A stretch of 64,000 nucleotides of DNA from contig NZ_BBIS01000008.1 of the NCBI RefSeq assembly GCF_000730605.1, forward strand, positions 1 through 64,000, written 5' to 3'. This DNA comes from Pseudomonas monteilii NBRC 103158 = DSM 14164 (GTDB taxonomy: Bacteria > Pseudomonadota > Gammaproteobacteria > Pseudomonadales > Pseudomonadaceae). The translations under genes and the position numbers were made by a program. The notes beneath the pieces were generated by a model. The model had not been told where the DNA came from, searched no databases, and saw only the letters and a list, made by a program, of their open reading frames with translations. Shown in pieces: positions 18,185 through 27,425 of the stretch (the first letter of the stretch is position 1; every line of letters begins with the position of its first letter).

Positions 18185-19381
18185 ATGCGCGACTCCCATA
18201 ACAACACCGGTTTTTCCACGCGGGCCATTCACCATGGCTACGACCCGCTTTCCCATGGTGGTGCGTTGGTGCCGCCGGTGTACCAGACCGCTACCTATGC
18301 CTTCCCCACGGTCGAATACGGCGCTGCGTGCTTCGCTGGGGAGGAGGCGGGGCATTTCTACAGCCGCATCTCCAACCCCACCCTGGCACTGCTGGAACAA
18401 CGCATGGCTTCACTGGAGGGCGGTGAGGCGGGGTTGGCATTGGCGTCGGGCATGGGGGCCATTACCTCGACGATCTGGACCATGCTGCGGCCTGGTGACG
18501 AGCTGATCGTCGGGCGCACGCTGTACGGCTGCACCTTCGCCTTCCTGCACCATGGCATTGGCGAATTCGGCGTGAAAATCCGCCATGTCGACCTGAACGA
18601 TGCCAAGGCCCTGAAGTCGGTGATCAACAGCAAAACACGAATGATCTACTTCGAAACGCCGGCCAACCCCAACATGCAACTGGTGGATATCGCCGTGGTG
18701 GCCGAGGCGGTGCGCGGGCATGATGTACATGTGGTGGTCGACAACACCTACTGCACGCCCTACCTGCAGCGGCCGCTGGAGCTGGGAGCGGACCTGGTGG
18801 TGCATTCGGCGACCAAGTACCTCAGTGGCCACGGTGATATCACTGCCGGCCTGGTGGTGGGACGCAAGGCGCTGATTGACCGTATCCGCCTGGAAGGGTT
18901 GAAGGATATGACCGGGGCGGTCCTGTCACCCCACGACGCAGCGCTGCTGATGCGCGGGATCAAGACCTTGGCTCTGCGCATGGACCGACATTGCGCCAAT
19001 GCCCAGCAGGTGGCGGAGTTTCTGGCTCGGCAGCCGCAGGTGGAGCTGATTCACTACCCGGGGTTGCCGACGTTTGCCCAGTACGAGCTGGCGCAACGCC
19101 AGATGCGTTTGCCGGGCGGCATGATCGCTTTCGAGCTCAAGGGCGGTATTGAGGCAGGGCGGCGCTTCATGAATGCGCTACAGCTGTTTGCACGGGCGGT
19201 GAGCCTGGGGGATGCCGAGTCGTTGGCACAGCACCCGGCGAGCATGACGCACTCCAGTTACACGCCGCAAGAGCGGGCACATCACGGGATATCGGAGGGG
19301 TTGGTGAGGTTGTCGGTGGGTCTGGAGGATGTGGAGGATCTATTGGCGGATGTCGAGCAGGCATTGCAGGCTTGCAAATAG
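18185..19381 (+). CDS. mdeA: L-methionine gamma-lyase
   Basis: This PLP enzyme splits methionine into methanethiol, 2-oxobutanoate and ammonia. The 398-residue length equals that of the well-studied P. putida enzyme. Key residues fall at the same numbers: Tyr114 and Cys116 in TLYGC, and PLP-lysine Lys211 in SATKYLSGHGD. Cys116 distinguishes methionine gamma-lyase from cystathionine gamma-synthase or lyase paralogs. The N-terminal 20 residues and the 130-180 region diverge most from the reference. The gene stands alone: the mdeB (2-oxoacid dehydrogenase) gene known to follow it elsewhere is absent. Confidence 0.92.
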   Translation: MRDSHNNTGFSTRAIHHGYDPLSHGGALVPPVYQTATYAFPTVEYGAACFAGEEAGHFYSRISNPTLALLEQRMASLEGGEAGLALASGMGAITSTIWTMLRPGDELIVGRTLYGCTFAFLHHGIGEFGVKIRHVDLNDAKALKSVINSKTRMIYFETPANPNMQLVDIAVVAEAVRGHDVHVVVDNTYCTPYLQRPLELGADLVVHSATKYLSGHGDITAGLVVGRKALIDRIRLEGLKDMTGAVLSPHDAALLMRGIKTLALRMDRHCANAQQVAEFLARQPQVELIHYPGLPTFAQYELAQRQMRLPGGMIAFELKGGIEAGRRFMNALQLFARAVSLGDAESLAQHPASMTHSSYTPQERAHHGISEGLVRLSVGLEDVEDLLADVEQALQACK

Positions 19382-19389
19382 GTAAACCG

Positions 19390-19415
19390 AAAAAGGCCTC
19401 TTGCGAGGCCTTTTT
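19390..19415. terminator. Bidirectional terminator between mdeA and yhcB
   Basis: AAAAAGGCCTC-TTGC-GAGGCCTTTTT is a symmetrical hairpin flanked by A and T runs between two convergent genes. Confidence 0.92.
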
Positions 19416-19428
19416 CATGCTCAGCGGA

Positions 19429-19866
19429 TTAACGCTTGAGCCCGTAGCTCTCATCCAGCATTCCCGGCGAGTTCGGCGCTTTCGGCGCATAGTCGCGTGG
19501 CACTTCGGCGGTGTCTTTCGGCGGGGTCAGGCGGTCACGTGGGCCTTGCGGCGCTTCGGAGTGCAGTGCAGCCAGCAGGCGTTGGCGAGTGACTTCATCC
19601 AGGGCCAGGCTGTTGGCGCCTTCGGCCAGGTGATCCTGCACGTCCTGGTAGCTTTGGGTCAGTTTCTTGACCAGCACGGCGGTGCTGTTGAAGTGGGTGA
19701 CCACTTCGTTCTGGTAGCTGTCGAAACGCTTCTGGATGTCATCCAGCTGACGCTGGGTGCTGCTCGGCGCGGCATTGGGCAGCAGGCGAGCGACGACGAA
19801 ACCGACTACCACGCCGATGACCAGGGCCAGGGTTGGCAACAACCAAACAAGGAGCGAGAGTTCCAC
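19429..19866 (-). CDS. yhcB: YhcB/ZapG family inner-membrane protein (DUF1043)
   Basis: This 145-residue protein has one N-terminal membrane helix (5-28) followed by a cytoplasmic coiled-coil (about 38-75, RQLDDIQKRFDSYQNEVVTHF) and a Pro-rich tail. E. coli YhcB (ZapG) links envelope growth and division. Translation appears to start at GTG 19866 with AGGAAGG just upstream. It is convergent with mdeA. Confidence 0.88.
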   Translation of the reverse strand: MELSLLVWLLPTLALVIGVVVGFVVARLLPNAAPSSTQRQLDDIQKRFDSYQNEVVTHFNSTAVLVKKLTQSYQDVQDHLAEGANSLALDEVTRQRLLAALHSEAPQGPRDRLTPPKDTAEVPRDYAPKAPNSPGMLDESYGLKR

Positions 19867-20001
19867 GAGTCCTTCCTCTATAAACGGCTTTGCTTTACGT
19901 TAACGGCTCAGACCTGCGCTGTATACCGCGAGCGATCGCAAATCAGAACAGAATTCCTCACCTAGACGAATCGACCCCTCCCGAGGTCACGGAGTAGTGC
20001 C

Positions 20002-20637
20002 TTGCTTGTCCGCGAAACCCCCTTGTTCATCGATGGCCCCAGCGGCCAGCTGGAAGCCTTGTACCTCGATGTGGCCGATGCCCGTGGCGCGGTGCTGATC
20101 TGCCACCCCAACCCGGTCCAGGGCGGCACCATGCTCAACAAGGTGGTCTCGACCCTGCAGCGCACCGCCCGCGATGCCGGTTACGTCACTCTGCGTTTCA
20201 ATTACCGTGGCGTTGGCCAAAGCGCCGGCAGCCATGACATGGGCGCAGGCGAAGTGGCCGATGCCGAGGCTGCTGCGGCCTGGCTGCGCGAAAAGCACCT
20301 GGGCCTGCCGCTGGTGCTGATGGGTTTCTCGTTCGGCGGCTTTGTCGCCACCAGCCTGGCCGGCCGCCTGGAGGCTGCAGGCACCGAGTTGCAGCACCTG
20401 TTCATGATCGCCCCGGCAGTCATGCGCCTGACGGCCGAATTCCCGCTGCCGCAGCGCTGCCCGATCACCGTGGTGCAGCCGGATGCCGACGAAGTCGTTG
20501 CGCCGCAGCTGGTTTACGAATGGTCCGACAGCCTGTCGCGCCCCCATGAGCTGCTGAAAGTGGCAGAATGCGGACACTTCTTCCATGGCAAGCTGACCGA
20601 TCTGAAGGATCTGCTGCTGCCGCGCCTTTCGAACTGA
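20002..20637 (+). CDS. Alpha/beta hydrolase (COG2945-like)
   Basis: This 211-residue alpha/beta hydrolase has the nucleophile elbow GFSFGG (Ser110), a later Asp (PDADEVV, about 160) and a His (CGHFFHG, about 192) as triad candidates, and the conserved [10 protein letters not shown] stretch. Substrate is unknown. No ATG fits; initiation at TTG 20002 is inferred from GGAG seven nucleotides upstream and the family N-terminus. It lies 25 nt before trpS and may be cotranscribed with it. Confidence 0.85.
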   Translation: MLVRETPLFIDGPSGQLEALYLDVADARGAVLICHPNPVQGGTMLNKVVSTLQRTARDAGYVTLRFNYRGVGQSAGSHDMGAGEVADAEAAAAWLREKHLGLPLVLMGFSFGGFVATSLAGRLEAAGTELQHLFMIAPAVMRLTAEFPLPQRCPITVVQPDADEVVAPQLVYEWSDSLSRPHELLKVAECGHFFHGKLTDLKDLLLPRLSN

Positions 20638-20662
20638 GCCAAGCCTGAATAAGCGAACACCC

Positions 20663-22012
20663 ATGACCACGCGCATTCTTACCGGTATCACCACCACCGG
20701 CACTCCGCACCTGGGCAACTACGCCGGCGCCATCCGCCCGGCGATCCGTGCCAGCCAGCAGCCCGGTGTCGACTCGTTCTACTTCCTGGCCGACTACCAT
20801 GCCCTGATCAAGTGCGACGACCCGCTGCGCATCCAGCGTTCGCGCCTGGAAATCGCCGCGACCTGGCTGGCCGGTGGCCTGGACCCGGACAAAGTGACCT
20901 TCTACCGCCAGTCCGACATCCCGGAAATCCCCGAGCTGACCTGGCTGTTGACCTGCGTTGCTGCCAAGGGCCTGCTGAACCGTGCCCATGCCTACAAGGC
21001 CTCGGTGGACAAGAACGTCGAGGCCGGCGAAGACCCGGACGCTGGCGTCACCATGGGCCTGTTCAGCTACCCGGTGCTGATGGCTGCCGACATCCTGATG
21101 TTCAACGCCAACAAGGTGCCGGTCGGTCGCGACCAGATCCAGCACGTGGAAATGGCCCGTGACATCGGCCAGCGCTTCAACCACCTGTTCGGCCAGGGCA
21201 AGGACTTCTTCGCCCTGCCGGAAGCGGTGATCGAGGAAAGCGTGGCAACCCTGCCGGGCCTGGATGGGCGCAAGATGTCCAAGAGCTATGACAACACCAT
21301 CCCGTTGTTCACTAGCGCCAAGGATATGAAAGACGCCATCTCGCGCATCGTCACCGACTCGCGCGCCCCAGGCGAAGCGAAAGACCCGGACAATTCGCAC
21401 CTGTTCACCCTGTTCCAGGCCTTCTCGACGCCAGCGCAATGCGCCGAGTTCCGCGAAGAGCTGTTGCAGGGCCTGGGCTGGGGCGAGGCCAAGCAACGCC
21501 TGTTCCAGCTGCTCGACGGCCAGTTGGCCGAAAAACGCGAGTACTATCACCAGTTGATCGCCCGCCCGGCGGACCTGGAAGACATCCTGCTGGCCGGCGC
21601 TGCCAAGGCCCGCAAGATCGCCACGCCATTCCTCGAACAACTGCGCGAGTCCGTAGGCCTGCGTTCGTTCCGCAGTGGCGTGCAGGCCAATACCGAAGTG
21701 AAGAAGAAAGCCGCCAAGAGCGCGCGTTTCGTCAGCTTCCGTGATGAAGATGGCAGCTTCCGCTTCCGCCTGCTGGCCGCCGACGGTGAGCAACTGCTGC
21801 TGTCGCGCAGCTTCGCCGATGGCAAGAGCGCTGGTGCCGTGAGCAAGCAACTGCAGCAAGGTGGCGAGGCCGATGTGCGTGTCGAAGGCCTGGGCTTCGG
21901 GTTGTGGCTGAACGGTGAGCAAGTTGCCGACGGGCCGCAGTTCGACAGCGCCGAGGCCCGTGATGCGGCCATTCAAAGCCTGCGTGATGCCCTGGCCCCC
22001 CAGCAGGACTGA
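20663..22012 (+). CDS. trpS: Tryptophan-tRNA ligase with C-terminal extension
   Basis: TrpS charges tRNA-Trp with tryptophan. The class I core fills about residues 1-340, with the HIGH-like TPHLGN (14-19), GRDQIQHVE, and KMSKS (204-208). At 449 residues it is over 100 residues longer than standard bacterial enzymes of about 330. The extra region has a Lys/Ala linker (about 346-354) and a compact domain (about 355-449, starting [19 protein letters not shown]) that resembles YegP/DUF1508-type beta repeats. Similar long forms are known in Pseudomonas. The role of the extension is unknown. Confidence 0.95.
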   Translation: MTTRILTGITTTGTPHLGNYAGAIRPAIRASQQPGVDSFYFLADYHALIKCDDPLRIQRSRLEIAATWLAGGLDPDKVTFYRQSDIPEIPELTWLLTCVAAKGLLNRAHAYKASVDKNVEAGEDPDAGVTMGLFSYPVLMAADILMFNANKVPVGRDQIQHVEMARDIGQRFNHLFGQGKDFFALPEAVIEESVATLPGLDGRKMSKSYDNTIPLFTSAKDMKDAISRIVTDSRAPGEAKDPDNSHLFTLFQAFSTPAQCAEFREELLQGLGWGEAKQRLFQLLDGQLAEKREYYHQLIARPADLEDILLAGAAKARKIATPFLEQLRESVGLRSFRSGVQANTEVKKKAAKSARFVSFRDEDGSFRFRLLAADGEQLLLSRSFADGKSAGAVSKQLQQGGEADVRVEGLGFGLWLNGEQVADGPQFDSAEARDAAIQSLRDALAPQQD

Positions 22013-22023
22013 GGCATTTCACT

Positions 22024-22068
22024 TGTAGGAGCGAGTTTACTCGCGAACACCGGCAACGCCGGTGCCAT
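22024..22068. repeat. Composite REP plus second hairpin (second copy)
   Basis: The same architecture as the element at 17117: TGTAGGA, stem GCGAGT-TT-ACTCGC (22031-22044), GAA, then CACCGGC-AAC-GCCGGTG (22048-22064). The first stem differs on both arms, so pairing is kept. It follows trpS and may end its transcript. Confidence 0.8.
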
Positions 22069-22176
22069 CCAGCGCAAAGCTGTACTGGATGAGGCATATT
22101 GACGCAAGTCTCATTGCCATTAAGCGGGCCTGTCGCTACAGTGACGGCCCGTTTTTTGTTGCCTCGCTAACGAATC

Positions 22177-23271
22177 ATGACTCCCTTAGAACGCTATCAA
22201 GCAGATCTGAAACGTCCCGACTTCTTCCATGACGCGGCGCAGGAAACTGCGGTGCGTCACCTGCAGCGCCTGTACGACGACCTGGTGCACGCGCAGAACA
22301 ACAAGCCGGGCGTGTTCGGCAAGCTGTTCGGCAAGAAGGAGCAGGCCCCGGTCAAGGGCCTGTACTTCTGGGGTGGGGTAGGGCGAGGCAAGACCTATCT
22401 GGTCGATACCTTCTACGAAGCGCTGCCGTTCAAGCAGAAGATGCGTACGCACTTCCACCGCTTCATGAAGCGTGTGCACGAGGAAATGAAAACCCTCAAG
22501 GGCGAGAAGAACCCGCTGACCATCATTGCCAAGCGTTTCAGCGAAGAAGCCAAGGTAATTTGCTTCGACGAATTCTTCGTGTCGGACATTACCGACGCCA
22601 TGATCCTCGGCACCTTGATGGAAGAGCTGTTCAAGAACGGCGTGTCGCTGGTGGCTACCTCCAACATCGTGCCGGACGGCCTGTACAAGGACGGCCTGCA
22701 ACGTGCGCGCTTCCTGCCGGCCATCGCCATGATCAAGCAGTACACCGACGTGGTGAACGTCGACAGCGGCGTCGACTACCGCCTGCGTCACCTGGAGCAG
22801 GCCGAGCTGTTCCACTTCCCGCTCAACGATGCGGCGCACCAGAGCATGCGCGCCAGCTTCAAGGCACTGACCCCTGAATGCACCCAGGCGGTCGAGAACG
22901 ACGTGTTGATGATCGAGAACCGCCCGATCAATGCGCTGCGTACTTGCGATGACGTTGCCTGGTTCGACTTCCGCGCCCTGTGCGACGGGCCGCGTAGCCA
23001 GAACGACTACATCGAGCTGGGCAAGATTTTCCATGCCGTACTGCTGAGCAACGTGGAGCAGATGGGCGTTACCACCGACGACATCGCCCGCCGTTTCATC
23101 AACATGGTGGACGAGTTCTACGACCGTAACGTCAAGCTGATCATTTCGGCCGAGGTCGAGCTGAAGGACCTGTATACCGGTGGGCGTCTGAGCTTCGAGT
23201 TCCAGCGCACCCTGAGCCGGTTGCTGGAGATGCAGTCGCACGAATTCCTGTCGCGCGCACACAAGCCATAA
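22177..23271 (+). CDS. zapE: Cell division protein ZapE (AFG1-like ATPase)
   Basis: This 364-residue AAA-type ATPase has Walker A GGVGRGKT (66-73) and Walker B CFDEFFVSDI (about 129-138). ZapE associates with the division ring in late constriction and destabilises FtsZ polymers in an ATP-dependent way in E. coli. Length and motifs are complete. A GC-rich hairpin after the stop separates it from the convergent GlxA-type gene. Confidence 0.94.
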   Translation: MTPLERYQADLKRPDFFHDAAQETAVRHLQRLYDDLVHAQNNKPGVFGKLFGKKEQAPVKGLYFWGGVGRGKTYLVDTFYEALPFKQKMRTHFHRFMKRVHEEMKTLKGEKNPLTIIAKRFSEEAKVICFDEFFVSDITDAMILGTLMEELFKNGVSLVATSNIVPDGLYKDGLQRARFLPAIAMIKQYTDVVNVDSGVDYRLRHLEQAELFHFPLNDAAHQSMRASFKALTPECTQAVENDVLMIENRPINALRTCDDVAWFDFRALCDGPRSQNDYIELGKIFHAVLLSNVEQMGVTTDDIARRFINMVDEFYDRNVKLIISAEVELKDLYTGGRLSFEFQRTLSRLLEMQSHEFLSRAHKP

Positions 23272-23278
23272 GATTGCT

Positions 23279-23297
23279 GGGGCCGCAACGCGGCCCC
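23279..23297. terminator. Terminator-like hairpin between zapE and the GlxA-family gene
   Basis: GGGGCCGC-AAC-GCGGCCCC is a perfect 8-bp stem between convergent stops. The following T content is poor, so efficiency is uncertain. Confidence 0.6.
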
Positions 23298-23304
23298 ATT
23301 GGTC

Positions 23305-24309
23305 TCAAGCCTCTTGCATGAACTGCTGCCGGTATTGGTTCGGCGACAACTCGGTGTGCTGACGGAACAGCCGCGCAAAGAAACTGGCATCGTCATAACC
23401 GACCTCATAGCTGATGGTCTTGATGCTCTTGCGTGTACTCGACAACAACCCCTTGGCTGTCTCGATCCGTAGCCGTTGCAGGTAGTGCAGCGGCTTGTCG
23501 CCCGTCGCACCCTGGAAGCGGCGCATGAAGTTGCGGATGCTCATGCCGTGGTTGCGGGCCACATCCTCGAAGCGGAACTTGTCGGCGAAGTGCTCTTCCA
23601 GCCAGTGCTGGATCTGCAGGATGATCAGGTCCTGGTGCAGCTTCTGCCCGCCAAAGCCCATACGCCCCGGGGTGTAGTTGCGCTGGACTTCGTAGAGGAT
23701 GTCGCGGGCCACGGCGCGGGCCACGTTGGCGCCGCAGAAGCGTTCGATCAGGTAGATGTACAGGTCGCAGGCCGAGGTAGCGCCGCCCGCGCAATAGATA
23801 TTGTCGGCGTCGGTCAGGTGCTTGTCCTGGTTCAGCCGGATCTTCGGAAAGCGCTCGGCAAAGCTGTTGAAGAAGCGCCAGTAGGTGGTCGCCTCCTTGC
23901 CATCGAGCAGGCCGGACTCGGCCAGCCAGAACACACCACTGGCCTCGGCGCACAGCACCGCGCCGCGCGCATGCTGGTCGCGCAGCCACGGTAGTACCTG
24001 TGGGTAGCGTTGCAGCAGGTTGTCGAAGTCGTCCCAGTAGGCCGGGAGGATGATCACGTCGGCATCGTCCAGGCCACCGTCGACCGGTAGCTGCACATTG
24101 CTGAAACTGTCCACAGGCTGGCCGTCGGGGCTCACCAGGCGGATTTCGAACATGGGCTGCAGGCCCAGGCCCAGCTGCTTGCTGTAGCGCAGGCTGGCGA
24201 GGTGGAAGAAATCCTTGGCTTGCATCAAGGTCGAAGCGAACACCTTGTCAATGGCCAGGATGCTGACGCGCCGCAGCGACGCGGAGGGTTGGGTAAACAT
24301 CATTGTCAT
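23305..24309 (-). CDS. GlxA family transcriptional regulator (DJ-1/PfpI plus AraC HTH)
   Basis: This 334-residue regulator joins an N-terminal DJ-1/PfpI-like amidotransferase fold (about 12-200), with a cysteine at the nucleophile elbow position (VLCAEASG), to a C-terminal AraC/XylS DNA-binding domain (about 230-330, two helix-turn-helix motifs ending EVGYDDASFFARLFRQHTELSPNQYR). Relatives control quaternary amine and amino-acid catabolism, but nothing here identifies the inducer. A REP palindrome separates it from the aldo/keto reductase on the same strand. Confidence 0.9.
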   Translation of the reverse strand: MTMMFTQPSASLRRVSILAIDKVFASTLMQAKDFFHLASLRYSKQLGLGLQPMFEIRLVSPDGQPVDSFSNVQLPVDGGLDDADVIILPAYWDDFDNLLQRYPQVLPWLRDQHARGAVLCAEASGVFWLAESGLLDGKEATTYWRFFNSFAERFPKIRLNQDKHLTDADNIYCAGGATSACDLYIYLIERFCGANVARAVARDILYEVQRNYTPGRMGFGGQKLHQDLIILQIQHWLEEHFADKFRFEDVARNHGMSIRNFMRRFQGATGDKPLHYLQRLRIETAKGLLSSTRKSIKTISYEVGYDDASFFARLFRQHTELSPNQYRQQFMQEA

Positions 24310-24392
24310 TGTTCTTATAGGGTAGAGTGGTCAATCACCGGCTGGATCGTCTTATTTTTTGGCGATGGTGTCTACCCCGGTACAGCGCGCGG

Positions 24393-24420
24393 CCTCTTCG
24401 CGGGGTTACCCGCGAAGAGG
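24393..24420. repeat. Single REP palindrome
   Basis: CCTCTTCGCGGG-GTTA-CCCGCGAAGAGG is a perfect 12-bp stem with a 4-nt loop. It lies downstream of the aldo/keto reductase stop on the minus strand and probably marks its transcript end. Confidence 0.8.
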
Positions 24421-24435
24421 GCGTTACAGGATTGC

Positions 24436-25476
24436 TCAAGGCGCAGGGTTGGGCTGCTCCTGGTGAATCGCCTCGATCCCTGCCAGCAGCTCGTCGCTCA
24501 GGTTCAACTCAATGCTGGCCAGGTTGCTCTCCAGTTGCGCGAGGCTGGTCGCGCCAATGATGTTGCTGGTCACGAAAGGCTGCCGGGTCACGAATGCCAG
24601 GGCCATCTGCGCCGGGTCCAGGCCATGCTCGCGGGCCAGTTGCACGTAGCGGCTGCAGGCCGCCACGGTCTGCGGGTTGGAATAGCGGGCAAAGCGGCTG
24701 AAGAGGGTCAGGCGGGCATTCTCCGGCCGTGCACCGTTCTCGTATTTGCCCGAGAGCATGCCGAAGGCCAGCGGCGAGTAGGCCAGCAGGCCGCACTGCT
24801 CACGGATGGCCACTTCCGCCAGGCCCACCTCGAAACTGCGGTTGAGCAGGTTGTAAGGGTTCTGGATCGATACCGCCCGTGGCCAGCCACGGCTTTCGGC
24901 CAGTTGCAGAAACTTCATGGTGCCCCACGGTGTTTCGTTGGACAGGCCGACGTGGCGGATCTTGCCCGCACGCACCTGTTCGTCGAGTACTTCGAGGGTT
25001 TCTTCCAGCGGGGTGAAGTGGTCCTGTGGCAGGTGCTGGTAGCCCAGCTTGCCGAAGAAGTTGGTGCTGCGCTCCGGCCAGTGCAACTGGTACAAGTCGA
25101 TGCGGTCGGTCTGCAGGCGCTTCAGGCTCTCGTCCAGTGCTGCGACGATGTGCTGACGGTTGTGTTTGAGCTGGCCGTCGCGAATGTGGCTGATGCCGTT
25201 GCCGGGGCCTGCGACCTTGCTGGCCAGCACCCAGTCGTCACGGTCGCCTTGCTCACGGAACCAGTTGCCGATGATGCGCTCGGTGGCTGCGTAGGTTTCC
25301 GGGCGGGGCGGCACCGGGTACATCTCGGCGGTGTCGATGAAGTTGACCCCGGCGGCCTTGGCCCGGGCGATCTGTTCGAAGGCTTCGGCCTGAACGTTCT
25401 GTTCGCCCCAGGTCATGGTGCCCAGGCACAGGGCGCTGACGTTGAGGTCGGTACGGCCGAGCTGGCGGTATTCCAT
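24436..25476 (-). CDS. Aldo/keto reductase (Tas-like)
   Basis: This 346-residue NADP-dependent TIM-barrel oxidoreductase has the catalytic residues visible as Asp-Tyr (FIDTAEMY), Lys (VLASKVAG) and His (YQLHWPER), plus the C-terminal cofactor loop (SNIIGATSLAQLESNL). Overall it resembles E. coli Tas. Physiological substrate is unknown. The start at 25476 (MEYRQLGRTDLNVS) fits the family and has GGAG upstream; seven further in-frame codons are ignored. Confidence 0.9.
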   Translation of the reverse strand: MEYRQLGRTDLNVSALCLGTMTWGEQNVQAEAFEQIARAKAAGVNFIDTAEMYPVPPRPETYAATERIIGNWFREQGDRDDWVLASKVAGPGNGISHIRDGQLKHNRQHIVAALDESLKRLQTDRIDLYQLHWPERSTNFFGKLGYQHLPQDHFTPLEETLEVLDEQVRAGKIRHVGLSNETPWGTMKFLQLAESRGWPRAVSIQNPYNLLNRSFEVGLAEVAIREQCGLLAYSPLAFGMLSGKYENGARPENARLTLFSRFARYSNPQTVAACSRYVQLAREHGLDPAQMALAFVTRQPFVTSNIIGATSLAQLESNLASIELNLSDELLAGIEAIHQEQPNPAP

Positions 25477-25661
25477 CAGGTAGACACTCCTTGGCAAAGA
25501 AGCCCATCAAAGCAGGTTGAAATTTTTCGCGCAATCTGGATAATTCGGCCCCTCTCCGTGTGGCGGAAGTGATGCACCACCACGCAGGAAGAACCCCGTC
25601 GAACATTGGCGTGCCCGACCCGAGCCCCCAAAAGCGTCAGCGTTCGGCTGCGCGCTTGCCC

Positions 25662-25690
25662 TTGGCAAGCTGTGCACTATCCAGTAAGAT
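25662..25690 (+). promoter_or_regulatory. Sigma-70 promoter of rplM-rpsI
   Basis: TTGGCA (25662-25667) and TAAGAT (25685-25690) are 17 nt apart, giving a leader of about 37 nt before rplM. This is a near-consensus housekeeping promoter, fitting a ribosomal protein operon. Confidence 0.75.
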
Positions 25691-25733
25691 TCGCCGTCTA
25701 TTTTTCGCTGGGCGGCCTCTGAGGCTTTAGAGA

Positions 25734-26162
25734 ATGAAAACTTTTACTGCTAAACCGGAAACAGTAAAGCGCGAGTGGTTCGTAGTTGACGCCGCTGGCC
25801 AGACCCTGGGTCGTCTGGCTACCGAAATCGCTACCCGTCTGCGTGGCAAACACAAACCAGAATACACCCCTCACGTTGACACCGGCGACTACATCGTCGT
25901 TATCAACGCCGAGCAGGTTCGTGTGACTGGTGCCAAGTCTTCCGACAAAATGTACTACTCCCACTCCGGTTTCCCGGGCGGTATCAAGGAAATCAACTTC
26001 GAGAAGTTGATCGCCAAGGCCCCAGAGCGTGTTATCGAAACCGCGGTCAAAGGCATGCTGCCTAAGAACCCGCTGGGTCGCGACATGTACCGCAAGCTGA
26101 AAGTGTACGCGGGTGCTGCTCACCCACACACTGCTCAGCAGCCTCAAGAACTGAAGATCTAA
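25734..26162 (+). CDS. rplM: 50S ribosomal protein L13
   Basis: This 142-residue protein has the full L13 signature, from [15 protein letters not shown] through the [16 protein letters not shown] stretch to [23 protein letters not shown]13 is an early assembly protein of the large subunit. It forms the conserved rplM-rpsI operon, with rpsI 14 nt downstream. Confidence 0.99.
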
Positions 26163-26176
26163 CGGGAAGGTTCATT

Positions 26177-26569
26177 ATGTCGGCGACTCAAAACTACGGC
26201 ACTGGCCGTCGCAAGACCGCAACCGCTCGCGTATTCCTGCGTCCGGGTACTGGTAACATTTCCATCAACAACCGTTCTCTGGACGTGTTCTTCGGTCGCG
26301 AAACCGCTCGCATGGTTGTTCGCCAGCCACTCGAGCTGACCGAAACCGTTGAGAAGTTCGACATCTACGTCACCGTTTCCGGTGGTGGTGTCAGCGGTCA
26401 GGCCGGTGCGATCCGTCACGGTATCACCCGCGCTCTGATGGAATACGACGAAACCCTGCGTGGCGCTCTGCGTCGTGCTGGCTACGTCACCCGCGATGCT
26501 CGTGAAGTCGAGCGTAAGAAAGTGGGTCTGCGTAAAGCGCGTAAGCGTCCTCAGTACTCCAAGCGTTAA
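26177..26569 (+). CDS. rpsI: 30S ribosomal protein S9
   Basis: This 130-residue S9 protein begins [18 protein letters not shown] and ends in the conserved basic [11 protein letters not shown] tail, which reaches the P-site tRNA. It is the second gene of the rplM-rpsI operon and is followed by a strong terminator. Confidence 0.99.
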   Translation: MSATQNYGTGRRKTATARVFLRPGTGNISINNRSLDVFFGRETARMVVRQPLELTETVEKFDIYVTVSGGGVSGQAGAIRHGITRALMEYDETLRGALRRAGYVTRDAREVERKKVGLRKARKRPQYSKR

Positions 26570-26588
26570 TACCGCTTCGGCAGTCGAG

Positions 26589-26623
26589 AAAAGCCCGGTT
26601 CCTTGGAACCGGGCTTTTTTTTT
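26589..26623 (+). terminator. Intrinsic terminator after rpsI
   Basis: AAAGCCCGGTTCC pairs with GGAACCGGGCTTT (13 bp, short TT loop), followed by a run of nine T residues. Confidence 0.95.
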
Positions 26624-26831
26624 GGCTTGAACTAACCTGTCAGCATGTCAGTGGCCGCTTGTCGCATAGACGCAGATCAAGCAAAACGCGGGTTGTCGCC
26701 TCTTGCGGGGTAATCACCTTGTCAGTGTGTGGATTTGTTTCTTACCATGGCGGCCAATTTTTAGTGCCATTGACACAACCTAAGTACAAGCCTGGTTCAA
26801 CAGGCCAAGCAAGCTGATGGGAGAGGACTGA

Positions 26832-27425
26832 ATGAGCAATGACGGCGTCAACGCAGGCCGGCGCCGCTTCCTCGTAGCCGCGACATCCGTGGTCGGGGCA
26901 GCGGGAGCAGTGGGGGCTGCGGTACCGTTCGTGGGGTCATGGTTTCCCAGTGCCAAGGCGAAAGCCGCGGGTGCACCGGTGAAGGTCAATATCGCCAAGG
27001 TCGAGGCCGGGCAGCAGATGGTGGCCGAGTGGCGTGGCCAGCCGGTGTTCATTGTGCGGCGAACGGAGGAAATCCTCGGTAACCTGAAAAAAATCACCGG
27101 CGACCTTTCTGATCCAGAGTCCAAGGCCTCGGTGCAGCCGGCCTACGTCGACCCTGAGGTTCGCTCGATCAAGCCGGAAATCCTCATTCTCGTCGGCCTG
27201 TGCACGCACCTGGGTTGTTCGCCCACCTTCCGCCCGGAAGTGGCGCCTGCTGATCTCGGTCCAAAGTGGGTAGGGGGCTACTTCTGCCCGTGCCACGGCT
27301 CTCACTACGACCTCGCTGGTCGCGTCTACAAGTCGCAGCCGGCACCTCTCAACCTGCCAGTGCCACCGCACTCTTACGAGTCGGACGAGATCATCGTCAT
27401 CGGCGTCGACCAGGAGAACGCATGA
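26832..27425 (+). CDS. petA: Ubiquinol-cytochrome c reductase Rieske iron-sulfur subunit
   Basis: This 197-residue Rieske protein of the cytochrome bc1 complex carries a twin-arginine-type N-terminus (GRRRFLVAA, 9-17) with an uncleaved membrane anchor. The [2Fe-2S] ligands are Cys124/His126 in CTHLGC and Cys152/His155 in CPCHGSHYD, with disulfide cysteines Cys129 and Cys154. It passes electrons from ubiquinol to cytochrome c1. First gene of petABC; its stop overlaps the cytochrome b start. Confidence 0.97.
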   Translation: MSNDGVNAGRRRFLVAATSVVGAAGAVGAAVPFVGSWFPSAKAKAAGAPVKVNIAKVEAGQQMVAEWRGQPVFIVRRTEEILGNLKKITGDLSDPESKASVQPAYVDPEVRSIKPEILILVGLCTHLGCSPTFRPEVAPADLGPKWVGGYFCPCHGSHYDLAGRVYKSQPAPLNLPVPPHSYESDEIIVIGVDQENA

